Source of the DNA: Tetradesmus obliquus
Lineage: Eukaryota > Chlorophyta > Chlorophyceae > Sphaeropleales > Scenedesmaceae
Length of the DNA: 64,000 bases
Assembly: GCA_030272155.1 (NCBI GenBank)
Contig: CP126204.1
Location: forward strand, 744,001 to 808,000
Direction: 5' to 3'
Every line of letters starts with the position of its first letter. Position 1 is the first letter of the stretch. Under the pieces are notes generated by a model. It was not told where the DNA came from. It saw only the letters and a list, made by a program, of their open reading frames with translations, and made no database searches. The translations under genes were made by a program, and so were the position numbers. Below are positions 37,536 to 51,601 of this stretch, piece after piece.

Positions 37536-40500
37536 GCCTCACCTGCATCTGTGACGGCTCGCCGCAGGGAGGTCAGCTCCACATCCAGCAAGTTGGCCTC
37601 CTCATGCAGCGACTCCACCTGCGGCAAACAAGTGACGAAGTTATAACAGTTGACTAACAGCTGATAACAGTTGTGTGAAATTCACTGTTGGTGTGAGCTC
37701 CACATCCAGCAGGTTAGCCTCCTCGTGCAGCGATTCCACCTGCGGCACAAGCAACACAACTTGAAGTTCAAAAACAATAAACACACACCAGAGCCGCATG
37801 TGCACACCACAGTACTGATATGGACGGAACAACCCAACGCTGCACACATGCTCTGCCTGGCTGTTGTGCACCCACCTACTGCAATGTTTGCACCACACTG
37901 CCGCACCTGCATGCTAAAAAACACATCAACTGATCCTGTTGCGCACCTGCTCAGCTTGGCTGTCGTGTTGCGCCTGCACCTGCTGCTCCGCTGCCTTTGT
38001 TGCGTCCATGCTACATGGAATGATATACACATGCCATTCCTGCTGCGCACCTGCTCGGCTTGGCTGTCGTGCTGCGCCTGCGCCTGCTGCTCTGCAGCCT
38101 TTGTTGCCTCCATGCTGCCCTGCAGCTCGCGCAGGCCTGCCAGATCAGCCAGGTGCGCATTGAGCCCATTCAACTGCCTATCCAACTCAGCAATTTCCTG
38201 CAGTGATGTGGGGAAATGGGAGCAAGATTAAAGTCAAGTTTGGGTTGCGGCCAGCCCAGCTCAACAATCGCCTACAAGGGCAGCGGTATGCGGCAGCACT
38301 ACGAGACCTGAGCAAACGTGACACTGTCATTTTTCAAATGTGTGAATTGCTGCTGCCCTGCAGCTCGCGCAGGCCTGCCAGGTCAGCCAGGTGCGCGTTG
38401 AGGCCGTTGAGCTGCCGGTCCAGCTCGGCTATTTCCTGCAGTGGTGGTACATGAGTGTGAGGCACAATCACGCATAAGCCAGCAGTATATGGTTTTTTGG
38501 GAGAACTGCAAAATATTGGTCAAGTGGCAGGCCTGCTGAATCAGCCAGGTGCGCGTTGAGGTCGTTCAGCTGCCTGTCAAGCTCGGCGAACTCCTGCAGG
38601 CGCATCACATTCCATTGGCTGGTGAGGCATCAGCAGCAACTAACAAGTTGACAGGTGCACCCTTGCTTGCTGCTCTATGCGTACGATAGCGCGTGGGCAA
38701 GTGCAATGCTGAATGCATTACAATATGTTCTGCCGGGCCAGGGCCTTCAGCTGCAGCGTTGCCAACCGCACCTGCTCGTACATGGTCCTGCGGGCGGGCA
38801 GCTCCTGCCGCTGCTCCTCCACATAGCTGACCATCTCCGCTGCAGGGCAGGGGCAGGCAGCAGCATGTGACAGCACGTAAATTAACAACACTCATACCAC
38901 CTGCAGATGGCGCAAGCGACAATCTGAGCAAGGATTTGAGCAAACTTAGTCAGGCCAAAAACATACATGGTTCAGCATAACAGGACCATCACAAATGCGC
39001 GCATTGGTTTGGACTCGTGGTGCAGCGGCTCACCCAGCACCTCGTCATTCTCGAATGCCCTGTTGCAGACCAGGCAGCACAAGGACATCAAGCTAGCAGC
39101 AGGAATTTGAGGTACAAGCAACAACGGCTCACCCAGCTCCTCGTCATTCGCGAAGGCCCTGTTGCACACCAGGCAACCCACCAACCCAACAGCTGGCTCC
39201 TCATGCAGATTCCTGCGACGAATCCTCCACCAACAACAACAACTGCAGCTGTGTCACATACTCACCCAGCTCCTCGTCAGTTGCGAAGGCCCTGTTGCAC
39301 ACCAGGCATCTGAATCACCATACACCTGCTTGTCATGGCACCTTACTGACCAATCAAGGTGGTCACACACTCACCCAGCTCCTCGTCATTTGCGAAGGCC
39401 CTGTTGCACACCAGGCACCTGAATCACCATACACCTGCTTGTCATGGCACCTTACTGACCAATCAAGGTGGTCACACACTCACCCAGCTCCTCGTCATTT
39501 GCAAAGGCCCTGTTGCACACCAGGCACCTGCACTCGCGCTGGCCATCCTCCAGCACCATGCCCAGCAGGTTGTTGAAGGCTGAAGACTTCTCCATGCGCC
39601 TGAAGGCCGCGTTGCGCACCTGCACATCAGTATGGAGTAGGGGTGCAGGCGTCAGGGATCACAGAGCGCAGGGTTGTTCACCTGCAGAGCTTGAGGTTGT
39701 GTGCTTCAAGCAACGCCAAAGTTGTCAAGATCCATTGTTCCTCGACCTGCAAGGCTTAGGGGTTTCTTGACATGAAAGGTCCCACATATGCAAAGCGTGG
39801 GATGGTGGGAGCGGTGATGTGGCAGGGTTTGGGGAGCCAGCAAACAGCCGTCCGCACACGGCCCCCACAATGTCCAGCTGCTGCACCGACAGCTTGAAAG
39901 CAGTCTCCACTCATCTGCAGCCAACCACACTGCGGCTAATACTATACTCAAAAAACGATGACAAACACAGCACCAACCCTTTCCAGCTGCTGCACTGCCA
40001 GCTCGTAGGCAGTCTCCACATCGTCCCCATGAAGAGCATCGAGCACAGGTTGATCCAGGGCCATGCTGATGCTGCCCACAGCGCGCCGCAGCTCGTGCCG
40101 CAGCTCTTGACAGCGAGCCTCAGCCGCCACACGCTGCCGCCGCTTAGAAGCCAGCTCGCCGCTGCATGCAGTGCATTGAACAAGAGGAGATGTGCAAAAA
40201 CACACGGTGAGAGAGGTGGTTTGAAAGGAATAAACGTAGTGCAGTAGCCAAACGCACCCTCTAAAAGGTCAGGCAAAGGTTTTCATTTCATTTCATGTTA
40301 AAGTGATGCAGCTCGTGCCGCAGCTCCTGGCAGCGCGCCTCAGCCGCCACACGCTGCCGCCGCTTAGAAGCCAGCTCGCCGCTGCATGCAGTGCATTGAA
40401 CAAGAGGAGATGTGCAAAAACACACGGTGAGAGAGGTGGTTTGAAAGGAATAAACGTAGTGCAGTAGCCAAACGCACCCTCTAAAAGGTCAGGCAAAGGT

Positions 40501-43500
40501 TTTCATTTCATTTCATGTTAAAGTGATGCAGCTCGTGCCGCAGCTCCTGGCAGCGCGCCTCAGCCGCCACACGCTGCCGCCGCTTGGAGGCCAGCTCGCC
40601 GCTGCATGCAGTGCATTGAAGTAGAGAAGATGTGCGGAAACATACGCTGAGAGAGGTGGTTTGAAAAGAAACAAGAAACATAGTGCAGTAGCCAAGCGCA
40701 GCCTGAAAAAGGTCAGGCAAAAGTTTTCATTTCAAATGGATGCAGCTCGTGCCGCAGCTCCTGGCAGCGAGCCTCAGCCGCCACACGCTGCCCCTTTTTA
40801 GAAGCCAGCTCGCCGCTGCGACAAGGTTAACAGTTACCAAAAGCATAATATATGTAAACAGCAGCGCAGTTGAAGGGGTTGTAGGGAATGTTGGAGGTCA
40901 GCTCGCCGCTGCAGGCAGGGCAGCACGGCAAACAGACAGGGAGGGTCCAAAATACCGTTGTCTTATGATAAGGGGGAGGAGAGTGTGCAGCGGCCAAGCA
41001 CCTACCCAGCACGCCATGATGGGCTGGGACATGCAGAGTGGACGCACAGCATGCACAGCACAGCTGCACACAACACAACACCACCTCATACACTCTGCCT
41101 GCCTTCGCTGTCGCCGCCGCAGCTGTGCCTCCATGCCTTGCAGCTGGCTACTGTTGTATAGCAGACACCAACAATGCAGTTCAACATGGTGCCAAACACT
41201 GTCGGAATGTAACGCATCCTCCAACCTCGCCGCGCCAGCTCAGCCTTCATGTCCCTCAAATGCCAACTGCACACAGTACAACTACACACAGTACATCACT
41301 ATAAACCACACGCAGCCTCAGCACCCGCGCCCCGCCAGCTCAGCCTCCATACCTCTCAAATGCCAACTACACACAGCACATCACTAAACTCCACACGCAC
41401 CACCAGCCTACCTGCGCCTCGCCAGCTCCGCCTCCATGTCCCTCAGCTGTGTGCTCTTGCGCTTCACCTCCGCCTCTCGCGCCCGCAGCGCCGCATCAGC
41501 CAGCCGCTTCAGCTGCAGACGAAAGAACGGCAGCACACGAAGCAGTGAGCAGCATTGAGCAGAAGTGCAAAGCATGCATGCCTAACGCGCCCGCAGCGCC
41601 GCATCAGCCAGACGCTTAAGCTGCAGGAAGCAGGGCAAAACATGGGTGAGTGAAAGGCAGTGGGCAGCATTGGCAGAAGTGCGATGCATGCCTGCCTCAC
41701 GCGTCCGCAGCGCAGCATTCGCCAGCCATTTTAGCTGCAGGCCGGTGAGCAACGAGCAAAGTGATCATAACAAAGCACGCTGTCGCCTGCAGTGTTGCGT
41801 CTTTTGCTGCGGCCCTTCACGCACCTCTGCGCCATGTGGCAGCGGCTGCGGGTTGCCAGCCAGCTCAATCAGCTGCCGCGCAGCAGACCCCTGCAGCAGC
41901 CCCTCAAGCCTGTCACATCAATCCTACACCCTGCAGCTTATCAACATGTACGCACCTCTGCGCCGTGCGGGTTGCCAGCCAGCTCAATGAGCTGCCGCGC
42001 AGCAGCACTTTGCATTCCACAGCACATAAATTTGACACATCAGACATGCAGCCTATCAACGTGTTCGCACCTCTGCGCCGTGGGGCAGAGGCTGCGGGTT
42101 GCCAGCCAGCTCAATCAGCTGCCGCGCAGCAGACCCCTGCAGCAGCCCTTCAAGCCTGTCACGCGCAGCCTGCAGCGCATTGCTCGCCAGCCGGGCGCGG
42201 CCCGCAGCGTCACCAGCCATGATGACTCTGTCGCGCTCCCCGCGCAGTGCCGTCATGTCTGCCGCCAGCCGCTCCAGTGCCGCCTTCTGCTGGGCCAGCT
42301 GCGCCTCAAAGTCCTGCCGGGCTTCTTCACCCTTGCGCGCCTCCAGGCGCCTGCAGCGTGTGACACAACAGCCAAACTTGTCAACAAATGTGTATGAACA
42401 AGCAGTATCATGTACACTGAAGTCGTGGAGTGCCTCCTCGCCCTTGCGCGCCTCCAGGCGCCTGCAGCGTGTGACACAACAGCCAAACTTGCAAACAATT
42501 GTGTATGCACAAGCAGTATCATGTACACTGAAGTCGTGGAGTGCCTCCTCGCCCTTGCGCGCCTCCAGGCGCCTGCAGCGTGTGACACAACAGCCAAATG
42601 TGCAAACAAATGTGTATGAACAAGCAGTATCATGTACACTGAAGTTGTGGAGTGCCTCCTCGCCCTTGCGCGCCTCCAGGCGCCTGCAGGGCCAGACAAA
42701 AAATGCAGTCAGGCACACACATGCATGCTAAGAACAGACAATATGACATGAGTTTCGCGCGCTCCCGCGTTTTTTGCCCTTCCTTTTGAGAGAGGATAGC
42801 TACATGTGGGTCCTGGCACCATGAGGAATGAGCCACAACAGGTTGACAACAGGTCTGAGACCAGAAAAGGAGAGTGAGCACCGTAAAACACACCGCACAC
42901 CCTTGAGCACTTTGTCACTTTGAGCCTCCAGTTGCCTGCAGGAATGACGCACATGCGTGAAATTGGCTCATACACGAGCACGAAACTTTGGGTGCAGTCA
43001 TATGAGCAGGTCAGAGGCATGGCGTGTACCTAGCACCCTGGCAAATTTCTGCGTACTTTAAGTTCTGCGCACTTTCAAAACTTGGGCCTCCGCGGGCGCC
43101 TGAGCGAGGTGATGATGCAGCCAAGGCCACACATGCGGATGGCTGCCATGTACAACCTCAGCCTGAGGTTTGGCAGGTCAGGCGTACGCTGCACATGCAA
43201 AAGCACACATCCTGCAACCGATTTGGTGAACACGCCCCTCACCTGCAGAGGTCCTCCTCCTGCAGCTTCAGCTCTTCAGCCTGGTAGGGCACTGCCGACA
43301 TCGCCACAACCTGCAGCAGCAGCAGCAGGAGGTGCAAGTAGCTCAAGTCATATCCATAAAACCCACCTTCAGACTGGCAGTCGTAGCTGAGGCAAGGCAT
43401 GCAGCCTTCAAAGCCAGTGGGCGCGTGGGCTGGGTCAGGCAAGCTGCATTTGCCATGAGCTGCATGCATGTCCCTGTTCGAGATAAAACAATATTGTGCA

Positions 43501-46500
43501 AGGCACTACAGTGCGCACAAGCAACACAAAGCAATAAAGCACATGTGAGCAGACACACCGCAGCACACACATACATACATGTCAAAGCACAGAACCTGAT
43601 GCATAAAACTACCGGATTTCTTTACAATCAGCTATGTGCTGCGCCACACCTGCTGCTGCAGGTTGTCCCGCCGCGCCTGCAACTGCCGCAGGTCTGCCGT
43701 CTTGAGCGCGCCCTGCTGCTGCGCGCGTGCCAGCTCAGCGTTTGCAGCGTCAATGCGGCCAGCGACATCGGCCTCCTGGGCCCTGCGCACACAGCAAAAA
43801 CAATGTACTTGATGGTTAAGGATGCGAGAAATGATGTGTTCACTGGAAGTTGTAGTCCTGAATCTCACCATCCCTCACAGATACGGCAATTGCCCGCATT
43901 CCCGCAATTTCCCGCATTTGCGCAAAGTTTACATTTACGGCAATTCCCTGCAATACCCCGCATTCCCCAGAACTTTCTGCATTCCCCGCAATTCCCTTGA
44001 TTGCCGGCAAGGCCCGCAACCCGCCATCCCCATTTATGGGAATTCCCTGCACTTCCCGCACTCCTTGCAATTTTACGCATTTCCCGCATTTCCCACAATC
44101 CCCAAATGTAGGGCAATGCCCTGCATTCCCCAATACTTTTTGCATTCCCCGCACTTCCCTTAATTGCCGGCAGGCCCGCAACCCGCCATCCCCGCACTTA
44201 CGGCAATTCCCCGCGTTCCTGCGATTTCCCGCATTTCCCGCATTCTCCGCAGATTCTGCCATCCACAGAATTGAGGCTAACCGCATTTCACAGAACTTTC
44301 TGCATTCCCCGCAATTCTAATTAATTGCCGGCAGGCCCGCAACCCGCCATTCCCACACTTGCGGCAGCTCACCGCATTTTCTGCATTTCCCGCATTTCCC
44401 GCAATGTCCTGCAACTTCCTGCAATCCCCGCATTTCCCGCGATCCCCAAACTTAGGGCAACTCCCCGCAAGCCCCAGAACTTTCTGCATTCCCCGCAATT
44501 CTCTTGATCGCCGGCAGGCCCGCAGCCCGCCATCCCCCCACTTACGGCAGTTCCCCGCATTCCCGCAGTTCCCCGCATTCCCGCATTTCCCGCATTTCCC
44601 ATTCTTGCAATTTCCCGCGATCCCCACAATCCCCAATTTAGGGCAATGCCCTGCACTGCCCAATACTTTTTGCATTCCCCGCACTTCCCATAATTGCCTG
44701 CAGGCCCGCAACCCGCCATCCCTGCACTTCCGGCAGTTCCCTGCATTCCTGCAATTTTCCGCATTTCCCGCATTCTCCGCAGATTCTGCCACAGATTTGG
44801 GGCTATTAACCGCACTCCCCACAACTTTCTGCATTTCCCAAAATCCCCCTAAATTGCCGGCCAGCAACCCGCCAATTCCCCACTTGCGCGGTAGCTTACC
44901 GCATTTCCCAAATTCCCGCATTTCCCGCAATTCCCTGCAATCACCGCATTTCCCGTGACCCTCAAATTCAGGGCAAGTCCCCGCAAGCCCCAGGACTTTC
45001 TGCATTCCCCGCAATTCTCTTGATCGCCGGCAGGCCCGCAGCCCGCCATCCCCCCACTTACGGCAGTTCCCCGCATTCCCGCATTTGCCGCATTTCCCAT
45101 TCTTGCAATTTCCCGCGATCCCCACAATCCCCATTTAGGGCAATGCCCTGCACTGCCCAATACTTTGTGCATCCCCCGCACTTCCCTTAATTGCCGGCAG
45201 GCCCGTAACCCGCCATCCCTGCACGTACGGCAGTTCCCTGCATTCCAGCAATTTTCCGCATTTCCCGCATTTTCCGCAGATTCTGCACTCCACAGATTTG
45301 GGGCTATTAACCGCACTCCCCACAACTTTCTGCATTTCCCAAAATCCCCCTAAATTGCCGGCCAGCAACCCGCCAATTCCCCACTTGCGCGGTAGCTTAC
45401 CGCATTTCCCAAATTACCGCATTTCCCGCAATTCCCTGCAATCCCCGCATTTCTCGTGACCCTCAAATTCAGGACAATTCCCCGCAAGCCCCAGGATGTT
45501 CTGCATTTCCAGCAGTTTCCTTGATTGCCGGCAGGCCTGCAACCCGCCATCCCCCCACTTACATGAGTTCCCGCATTTCCCGCATTTCCCGCAATGCCTG
45601 CAATTTCCCGCATTTCCCGCAATTCCCACAATCCCAAAAATTAGGGCGATGCCCTGCATTCCCCAATATCACTTTGTGCATTCCCCGCAATTTCCCTTGG
45701 TTGCCGGCAGGCTCGCAACCCGCCATTCCCCCACTTGCAGCAGCTCACCGCATTTCCTGCATTTCCCTCATTTCCCGCAATCCTGCCACCCTTCCACAAC
45801 ACCACAAATTTTTGGCAGCTTTCACAATCGCACCTGCGTGCCTCCCGCATGGCGGCCACCTCTCCCTGCAGCGCCGCCTGCCGCTGCTGCCACCCTTCCA
45901 CAAAACAACAAAGAGCTTTTGCAGCCTTTACAATCGCACCTGTGTGCCTCCCGCATGGCGGCCACCTCTCCCTGCAGCGCCGCCTGCCGCTGCTGCCACC
46001 CTTCCAAAAAGCCACAAAGACCTAAAGCAGCTTTCACAATCGCACCTGTGTGCCTCCCGCATGGCGGCCACCTCTCCCTGCAGCGCCGCCTGCCGCCTCC
46101 TGAGCTCCCCAAGGAATGCATCCAGCGCAGCAAGCGGCAGCACCACGCCCGCCTCAGATCCTGCTGCTGCTGCTGCTGCAGCAGCCCCTGGCAGCCTGAT
46201 GCCTAGCTTGGCTGCTGTGGCAGTCACGAACGCGTCGCGGTCCGCCACGTTGCTGCTGTGAGCCTCTGCTGCTGCCTGCAGCCGGCTGAGCTGCTGCTGG
46301 GCCTGCGGGGCGAGGTTTTGTGCATGATTTTCAGTTGCAATTGCAGCATGTTCGCAGCCAAGCGGATGAGCATTGCAGAGGTGTGGGATGCGACAGGGTC
46401 GTTACAGCAAGCTGGTGCAGAGCTTGGATACCAATTCTGAGGAACCCAGCTATTAACGTTGCATACCTTGCACTGTCGCTGACAACAGGATGGCAGCCTC

Positions 46501-46717
46501 AATAGCTGCAGCGTGGCTGAATTGCTGTTGCTGCTGTTGCTGCTATTGCTGATGGCATCGCAGCAGATCATGCTTAGCTGCTGCCACCTCACCTGCTGCA
46601 GCCTGTCCTTGTAACTGGCTGCATCCATCTTCACGCTGACCCTGCACCGCTGCTGATCTCAACAGTGTAGCTGCAGTCTTGCCAGCTGCAGCTCTACACC
46701 ATCTTTTGCTGCTGTAG

Positions 46718-46750
<33 letters not shown>

Positions 46751-46881
46751 ATCGCACATTTTAGGATCGTAATGCCGCCTCACCTGCTGCAGCCGGTCCT
46801 CGTAGCTGGCCGCGTCCATCTGCTTCACGCGCAGCTCATTCACGCGCGACTCCCGCCTTGACGCGCCCTCGGCATCAGTCT

Positions 46882-46921
<40 letters not shown>

Positions 46922-49900
46922 TAGCAGGACCAGGCAGGCTGTGAGACAGTGAGCATGCACGGGCTGACGGCACACGCGTGGCCAGCTTTTCATAGGTCAA
47001 CAACTTGCTGCAGCCGCATCTACTGCACTGACTGACGACACAAGTTCTGCTGGAATGACGAGGTGCCCACAAAGCAGTTAGCATACCCACCTGCTTCAGC
47101 TCCTGCAGGAAAGCGTCAAACTCAGCGTCACTCTCCTCAAAGTCTCCGCCATTACTCATGTACCGCTCTTGCCTCATTCTTTACGCACCTCGCCATGCCT
47201 TCTCACTCTTTTCTCACCTGCTTCAGCTCCTGCAGGAAAGCGTCCAGCTCAGCGTCACTCTCCTCAAAATCTCCGCCGTCCAGCCGCGACAGCTTTTCAG
47301 ACGCGGCAGCAGACAGCACCTCCAGTTGTGCGCGCAACTGCAGCGCCAAATCAAAATGCAGCAAAAGCAGGCAAGGCAGAGACGGGCATGCAGGCCTGGT
47401 CAACAGCGGCGGGGCCCAGCACCATCAGCTGCGCGTGTAACTAATTCAGGTGCAGCAACAGCTAATGACAAATCAGTGCGGGCCTCAACCCTCAGCGGCA
47501 AACACGCCATACAACAGCATACAACACATAGACTGCTAGCACTGCTCAGCTGCTCTACCATGTCAGCAATCGCCACAGTCTAGTTGCTGAGCCATTGCTG
47601 CTGCAGCAGTGCCCTGGGGCTTCCCCCAGCATGCATGTGTCCCCCTCACCCTGCGCAGCTCCTCCATAACGTCAGCAATCGCGTCCAGCTTACAGCGAGT
47701 CCTGTGTTTAGTCATGTATGAGCTGCTTATGTGAACGAACATCTACAAACAACTGTGTGCGCCCGCCTCACCCGGCTCAGCTCGTCCACCACGTCAGCAA
47801 TCTGGTCCAGCTTGGCATCCATGGCAGCCACCTCAACTGCATGGCCGTCAATGGCGGCCTGGCAGCAGCAGCAGCAGCAGCAGCAGGAGAAGAGTTGGGC
47901 AGTCAGCCAGTAGCAGTATTGCTGCCAAGGGCTCCACCATAAACAGTGCATGTGTTGTGCGACAGATGCATGTGCTGTGCATGTGCTGTGCGACAGATGC
48001 ATGTGCTGTGCATGTGCTGTGCATGTGCTGTGCATGTGCTGTGCATGTGCTGTGCATGTGCTGTGCATGTGCTGTGCATATGCTGTGCATGTGCTGTGCA
48101 TGTGCTGTGCGACAGATGCATGTGCTGTGCATGTGCTGTGCATGTGCTGTGCATGTGCTGTGCATGTGCTGTGCATGTGCTGTGCGACAGATGCATGTGC
48201 TGTGCATGTGCTGTGCGACAGATGCATGTGCTGTGCATGTGCTGTGCATGTGCTGTGCATGTGCTGTGCATGTGCTGTGCGACAGATTCGCCCTGGCGCT
48301 GCGCACAGGTTGTACCAACAACAGCAACACATGATATGATGCAGAAGTACAGCAACAGAGGCACCTGCAGCGCCTGGATGTTGGCGTGCAGCCGCTCAGC
48401 CTTGACGCTGCCAGCAGCAATGTCGGCCCCAAGCGAAGCCGCCATGTCCTTGTGCCTCAGCGTGTCCAGCTTCACACAACAGCACTAGACAACCACAAAC
48501 AACAATGCGCCACTGCGTACCTGCAGCTGCTGGATCTAAATCTACCGGGAATCAAACTCAAACATGTCAACAGCAGAACAACAGCATTCTGACAACCGAA
48601 GACAATTCGCCGTGCAGCGCACCTGCAACTGCTGAATGTCTGCGTGCAGCCGCTCAGCCTTGGCGCTGCCGGCTGCAACATCAGCGCTGAATGAGGCCGC
48701 CATGTCCTTGTGGCTCTTGAGCGTGTCCAGATTCACACAACAGCAACCACAATCAACGATGCGTCACTGCGTACCTGCAGCTGCTGGATCTCAGTCTGAC
48801 GGGAGTCGAATCCAGCCTTTAATAGCAAAATAAATGCATTCTGACAACCGAAGACAACTTGCAGTGCAGCGCACCTGCAACTGCTGGATGTCTGCGTGCA
48901 GCCGCTCCGCCTTGGCACTGGCGGCAGCGATGTCAGCACTGAAGCTGGCTGCCATGTCCTTGTGGCTCTTCAGCGCGTCCAGTGTCACAATGCTACATGT
49001 AAACAGTACAATTAACCACGCGCCACAGCGTACCTGGAGCGGCTGAATCTGAAACAGGTAGGAACGAGAACCGTCAACAGCACAAAGAATCCATCTGACA
49101 GCGTAAGACAGCGTGCCATGCAGCGCACCTGCAGCTGCTGAATGTCTGCGTGCAGCCGCTCCGCCTTGGCGCTGCCGGCTGCAATGTCAGCGCTGAAACT
49201 GGCCGCCATGTCCTTGTGGCTCTTCAGCGTGTCCAGCTTCAGCCGCATTTCCTTCACCTCTTGAGTCTTCTCCAGACGCAGCTTGCGCAGCGTCTCCAAC
49301 GCCTGCGGCAGCGGTGTAGGGATAGCGGCAGCGGGAGAGCAGCAGCAGCAATATCAGCACTGAACTTTGTGTTTTGTGCAGGCGCAGCTTGCGCAGCATC
49401 TCCGATGCCTGGGTGTGGCAGCAGGGGCGGCAGGGCGGCAGCGGCAGCAGCGGCAACAGCGGCAGCAGGAAGGTGGGCGGGCAAGCGTGCACGCGGCATC
49501 CACCAACACAGAGGAGTGTAGGAGTAATCGAGGTGTGTTGCCTACATCATATACACACTCCTCGCATGCATGCTGGTGTGCATGCAGATGTCAACGACGC
49601 AGCGGCAGAAGTGAAGCTGTGGCGACATGCCGCAAAGCGACATCCCTGCGGACTCCTCCCTGCTCTGCATGCAGCGTGGCACAGATACCCACATGCAGAA
49701 CTGACCGCAGGTGTTGGTGCATGCGTCGCGCGTACCTTTGTGTACTTCGTTGCCGCAAAGATCTCGTCAAACTTCTTTTTGATGGTGGCGCCGTCAGCCA
49801 GCGGCCAGTTTGACTCCTCCTGGTGCACAAAGATGACATTGTCCAGCACAGCCTGCGGCGCATTCGAAAGTAATCAAGCGACGTGACATGTGACAGGTGT

Positions 49901-51546
49901 ATCACTGTTTGAAAGCGTCGTCAGCCAGTCGCCAATTTGACTCCTCCTGGTGCACAAAGATGACGTTGTCCAGCACGGCCTGCGCCGCTTTTTAAATTCA
50001 AAGCGTTGTATCATGTGACAACCTGTGTAACAATTTGCGAGCGCCGCCAGCCAGGGGCCAGTTTGACTCCTCCTGGTGCACAAAGATGGTGTTATCCTTC
50101 ACGGCCTGCGGCATAGTTTGCAACGAGGCAATGTAACATGTGACAGGGCGTGAATCAGTTTGCAAGACGTGCATGATGAGTGCAGAGGATAATCACAGTA
50201 AGCACATGCATTGTCAGAAATCACTGTGCTCACGCCCACGAGGCTAGGCACCATGGCGTTGATGTCAGAAGCAAACACAGAGATGCCATAACAACATCCA
50301 AGTGTGCACACGTACACTCTGCCTGCTCAGGAGCAGACCAGCAGACTGGTGTCTGCTGTACCACCTGCCCACCTTGCTGACTCCCATGCGGCTGGGCTCC
50401 ATGGCTTTGATGTCACAACATACAAACAAATGCCAAAAACTCTCCACGATGCCCCTTATACTATGGCTGCCCACCTTGCTGACCCCCATGAGGCTGGGCA
50501 CCATGGCGTTGATGTCAGCGCAGCGGTACGTGACCGCCTCCTTGGCGTGCGTGTCCTTGTTGTACGTCTGCAGCGTGGCGTCCAGCGTCTTGAACTGCAG
50601 CGTGGCCTTCTTTTGCACGTTCTGTATGCAGCAATGCAGCAGTAAAGATAACAGCGAAGGCAGTGAGGCACAGCACAAGCAGTGTGTAGTGCCCAAAGTC
50701 TTGAACTGCAGCGCCGCCTTCTTTTGCATGTTCTGCAGATGAAAAGAGCAGTAAACAAACAATCAAAGCAGTTAGGCACATAACAGGTGGGCATTCGCTG
50801 CCTGCGCACCTAAAAGGAGCGCATCAACACAAAGGGCATCTGCGTGCTGTTGGTGCCTATGAGCAGATCAAAGGGCTGTCTCAACAAATGCGTGTGGCTG
50901 CCTGCTACGCACCTGGAAGGAGCGCACCACCATAGGGCATCTGCGTGCTTGTGATGCATGTGAGCAGATCGGTAAGCAGTTTACAACATAAGCCTTGGCA
51001 TGGCTAGTCAACAGCACCGCAGCCTGCTGCGCACCTGGAAGGAGCGCACCACCACAAAAGGCATCTGTGTGCTGTTGGTGCTTATGAGCAGATGAAGGAG
51101 CTGTCTCAAAAAAGTAAGTGCCGCTGCCTGCTACGCACCTGGAAGGAGCACCAGCACGAAGGGCATCTGCGTGCTTGTGATGCATGTGAGCAGATCTATA
51201 AGCAGTTCACAACATAAGCCTTGGCATGCCAAGTCAGCAGCACCGCTGCCTGCAGTACACCTGGAGTGACCACGAAGGGCATCTGCGTGCTAGTGGCCAG
51301 TCCATCAGCAGCTCAAAGCATATCCATCTGCATGCTACGCACCTGGAAGGAGCGCACCACCACGATAAGGCATCTGGGTGCTGGCGTTACAGTGACTGCT
51401 GGGTAATCCAGAGTGAAGGAGTGCAACATATGAAGGCAGCGCGCACCTGGAAGGAGCGCACCACCACAAAGGGCATCTGCGTGCTGGTGCGCAGCCGCAG
51501 CTTGATCTGAGCCTTCACCTCGCTCTCGCCAGCAACCTGGGGCAGT

Positions 51547-51601
<55 letters not shown>

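Noticed and set aside
39838..39912. An additional RAD50 exon encoding [12 protein letters not shown]
   Set aside because: An in-frame TGA precedes it at the only acceptor, and it duplicates the end of exon 15. Treated as an echo.
44277..45134. 285-residue minus-strand open frame of GNAG/CRKCG repeats
   Set aside because: It is pure translation of the 9-base-word satellite in RAD50 intron 10, and overlapping frames give similar proteins.
47946..48488. Cys/Met/His-rich open frames resembling metallothionein-like repeats
   Set aside because: The 11-base VNTR is open in all phases, has no start context, and lies inside RAD50 intron 6.
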